Positions 62,466-64,000 of a stretch of 64,000 nt of DNA are shown in pieces. A model generated the notes under the pieces. It made no database searches and was not told the origin of the DNA. It saw only the letters and a list, made by a program, of their open reading frames with translations. The position numbers were made by a program, and so were the translations under genes. The stretch comes from Sphingopyxis sp. JAI108 (lineage in GTDB: Bacteria; Pseudomonadota; Alphaproteobacteria; Sphingomonadales; Sphingomonadaceae), in assembly GCF_013410105.1 (NCBI RefSeq), contig NZ_JACCCJ010000001.1:1364001-1428000 (forward strand). The letters run 5' to 3'. The stretch's first letter is position 1; every line of letters begins with the position of its first letter.

Positions 62466-62858
62466 ATGTTGGCACAAAGAAACATGCCGAAGTTACCGAC
62501 ATCCTCATCCGTCTTTAGGCTGTTCCTTTGGTACCTCTGGTCGATTCCGATTGTTGTCGCTGTCCTGCACATCTTCGATCTGCATTTCGAGTATGATGGC
62601 GATCTAATGTTCTGGGTGATCGCGGGCTACATCGCTCCCGCAGGTTTGCTCAGCGAAGCCGTAGGCCAAGGGTTCGGGGTCGGCCTATCGATTTACATAA
62701 TCCTGCTTGCTGTCATTACTGCTTGGTCGGTTCGGCGCAGCAGGCGCGCTAACGCGCCGTCTGAGGAAGCCCGCTCCCCACCCAATAGCCGACATTCGTT
62801 CTCTCGCGGTTCTCATGCTCAATTGCCTCTGGACCGCCGCGCGCCGCACCGCCTATAG
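62466..62858 (+). CDS. Small membrane protein, orphan between repeats
   Basis: 130 residues from the ATG at 62466. Three helices (RLFLWYLWSIPIVVAVLHI, LMFWVIAGYIAPAGLL, SIYIILLAVITAWSV). Lower G/C than neighbours. From about residue 100 the frame reads through repeat I (EEARSPPNSRHSF) so the natural end may have been lost. No family recognised. Confidence 0.6.
   Translation: MLAQRNMPKLPTSSSVFRLFLWYLWSIPIVVAVLHIFDLHFEYDGDLMFWVIAGYIAPAGLLSEAVGQGFGVGLSIYIILLAVITAWSVRRSRRANAPSEEARSPPNSRHSFSRGSHAQLPLDRRAPHRL
62770..62803 (-). repeat. Dispersed repeat family 1, copy I (partial)
   Basis: Minus strand CGAATGTCGGCTATTGGGTG followed by GGGAGCGGG; inside the 3' end of the orphan gene. Confidence 0.65.
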
Positions 62859-62909
62859 GCGTGCGCGACATTCGCCCCCGGGAATGCGGGGCAGGAAAAG
62901 GACTGCAAG

Positions 62910-63449
62910 ATGAGCGTAACGACGGTTCCACTGCGCCCGGTGAGCAAGGGCGGGCTGTGGCTGATGTGGTTCGGGCTCGCGGCGCTGCTGGTCGCGGGCG
63001 CGGCCTTTGCCTGGCACATGACCCCGCGCATCGGGTTCGAGGTCGTCAAGGCAGGCACCGGGCCGAGCCCGACGAAGGCCGACGTCGTTCTGGTCAAATA
63101 TGAAGGCAAGCTCGACGACGGCACCGTCTTTGACGCCAACGAACAGGCGCCGATGCAGGTCGCGCAGGTCGTCCCGGGCTTTTCGGAGGCGCTGACCCGG
63201 ATGCAGAAGGGCGGCGAATACAAGATCAGCATCCCGCCGAAGCTCGGCTATGGCGACCGCGCCGTCGGACCGATCCCGGCGAACAGCACGCTGCACTTCT
63301 CGGTCACCCTGCTCGACTTCCGCTCGGAGGCCGAGGTTCGCGCGATGCAGCAGCAGATGCAGCAGATGCAGCAGCAACAGATGATGCAGGGTGGTCCCGG
63401 TGGCCCTGGCGGTCCTGGTGGTCCGCCGCCGGGCGCGCCGCAGCCGTAA
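62910..63449 (+). CDS. FKBP-type peptidyl-prolyl isomerase, membrane anchored
   Basis: 179 residues. One N-terminal helix (GLWLMWFGLAALLVAGAAFAW), then an FKBP domain (VLVKYEGKLDDGTVFDANEQAPMQVAQVVPGFSEALTRMQKGGEY, PPKLGYGDRAV...IPANSTLHFSVTLLDF), then a Met/Gln-rich stretch and a collagen-like GGPGGPGGPGG tail. Folds envelope proteins on the periplasmic side. Confidence 0.93.
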   Translation: MSVTTVPLRPVSKGGLWLMWFGLAALLVAGAAFAWHMTPRIGFEVVKAGTGPSPTKADVVLVKYEGKLDDGTVFDANEQAPMQVAQVVPGFSEALTRMQKGGEYKISIPPKLGYGDRAVGPIPANSTLHFSVTLLDFRSEAEVRAMQQQMQQMQQQQMMQGGPGGPGGPGGPPPGAPQP

Positions 63450-63474
63450 GGCGCGCGATCACAAAGAAATGCAG

Positions 63475-63505
63475 AACGGCGGCGGGCTAAATGCCTGCCG
63501 CCGTT
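63475..63505. terminator. Bidirectional hairpin between FKBP and AI-2E genes
   Basis: 13-bp stem with one mismatch (63475-63487 with 63493-63505) followed by TTTT on the plus strand. It overlaps the stop codon of the AI-2E gene. Confidence 0.75.
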
Positions 63506-64000
63506 TTCGCATCGGCGGCGCCGGCGTTGCGTTCGGCTTCGCGTTCGAGCGCGACCTTGATCATCGCGACGATCGGGTCGGCGAGGAACAGCCCCATGAG
63601 CCCGAGCAGCGCACCGAAGAGGATCTGCGCGCCGAGCACGAGCGCGGGCGCAAGGTCGACGGTCTTTTTGGCGACCATCGGGACGATCAGATAACCATCG
63701 ACCGTCTGGACAACGAAATAGATGGCGATCGCCCACAGGCCCGTGTCGGTCCCCGCCGAAAAGCCGACGAGCACGAGCAGCACACCCGAGACGATGGCGC
63801 CGATATTGGGGATGAAGGCGAGCAGGCCGGTGAGCAGCCCCATCAACGCCGCCATCGGGATGCCGACCGCCATGCAGGCGAGCCAGGTGCCGACGCCTTC
63901 GACGAACATGCCGAGCAGGCGGCCCGCCATCAGCCGGCGCAGCGTGAAGCCCATGCGCGCGGTCGTGATGTAGAAATTCTCGCGGCTCTTCATCGGCAGC
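63487..64000 (-). CDS. AI-2E family transporter (PerM-like), 5' part missing
   Basis: C-terminal 170 or so residues; the frame is open to the right edge. RLMAGRLLGMFVEGVGTWLACMAVGIP, LTGLLAFIPNIGAIVSGVLLVLVGF, VQTVDGYLIVPMVAKKTVDLAPALVLGAQILFG are the AI-2E/PerM family blocks. Such proteins export AI-2 or act as Na+(Li+)/H+ antiporters. Confidence 0.92.
   Translation of the reverse strand, partial: LPMKSRENFYITTARMGFTLRRLMAGRLLGMFVEGVGTWLACMAVGIPMAALMGLLTGLLAFIPNIGAIVSGVLLVLVGFSAGTDTGLWAIAIYFVVQTVDGYLIVPMVAKKTVDLAPALVLGAQILFGALLGLMGLFLADPIVAMIKVALEREAERNAGAADAKTAAGI

Overview
The window looks like a chromosomal segment of a high-GC alphaproteobacterium of the Sphingomonadales, most like Sphingopyxis or a close relative. 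This rests on gene content and order (aroA-cmk-rpsA-ihfB, rpmF-plsX-fabH-ihfA-merR, class I LysRS, a TIGR02300 acidic protein, CP4-like AroA), on strong G/C preference at third codon positions, and on the intergenic repeat families. No rRNA, prophage, insertion sequence or CRISPR array was seen. Genus assignment is inference.

Layout. 1-8.7 kb: peptide-type ABC substrate-binding lipoprotein, tRNA-Leu, an ABC-2 exporter pair, then on the minus strand ihfB, rpsA, cmk and aroA, followed by a zinc-ribbon/acidic-tail protein and tRNA-Ala. 8.7-19.2 kb: mixed region with an acyltransferase, an Rrf2 regulator, an overlapping secreted pair with a ClpP-like protein, an HD-domain protein, an enoyl-CoA hydratase, two lower-GC orphan genes inside repeats, an APC permease, a YoaK-like protein, and a YqjI-like PadR regulator with a DUF2218 partner. 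19.2-25.8 kb: rplJ-rplL with its own terminator, an ATP-grasp/nucleotidyltransferase pair, and a carotenoid oxygenase divergent from a TetR regulator. 25.9-34.6 kb: a MASE1-GGDEF cyclase, small orphan genes beside repeats, a DUF2975/Xre/membrane operon, a CsbD stress protein behind a likely EcfG promoter, and a small membrane gene with a frameshift. 34.6-43.7 kb: rarD, pyrC, ygfZ-like, a retropepsin, an MBL hydrolase, MAPEG, then rpmF-plsX-fabH-ihfA-merR. 44.4-45.8 kb: four very small genes, three overlapping, one with a MbcA/ParS-like domain. 45.8-64 kb: SixA-like phosphatase, DinG-type helicase, PilZ, LysRS, DUF3291-asparaginase, desaturase, a five-part GGDEF-EAL-PilZ protein, MscS, an amidohydrolase, an RcnB-like protein with tandem Ca-loop-like repeats, an orphan 2Fe-2S subunit, a class II aldolase, rpsU, an FKBP isomerase and a partial AI-2E transporter.

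How the parts work together. Housekeeping modules cover translation (rpsA, rplJL, rpmF, rpsU, LysRS, two tRNAs), both IHF subunits about 40 kb apart, fatty-acid initiation, aromatic amino acids and pyrimidines. Cyclic-di-GMP signalling is represented by two large membrane enzymes and a stand-alone PilZ protein. Envelope proteins (lipoproteins, a glycine-zipper protein, a periplasmic retropepsin, FKBP, MscS) are frequent.

Most unusual signals. (1) A dispersed repeat family brackets or borders small, lower-GC orphan genes at four places. (2) An uncharacterised operon of overlapping small genes lies at 44.4-45.8 kb. (3) An ATP-grasp/nucleotidyltransferase pair runs antisense into a carotenoid oxygenase. 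(4) A secreted protein carries seven DxNxDGxxD-like loops. (5) Two operator-like repeats lie exactly 30 bp apart at the TetR start. (6) A small membrane protein gene is split by a frameshift. No complete, clearly new defence or biosynthetic system was identified with confidence.
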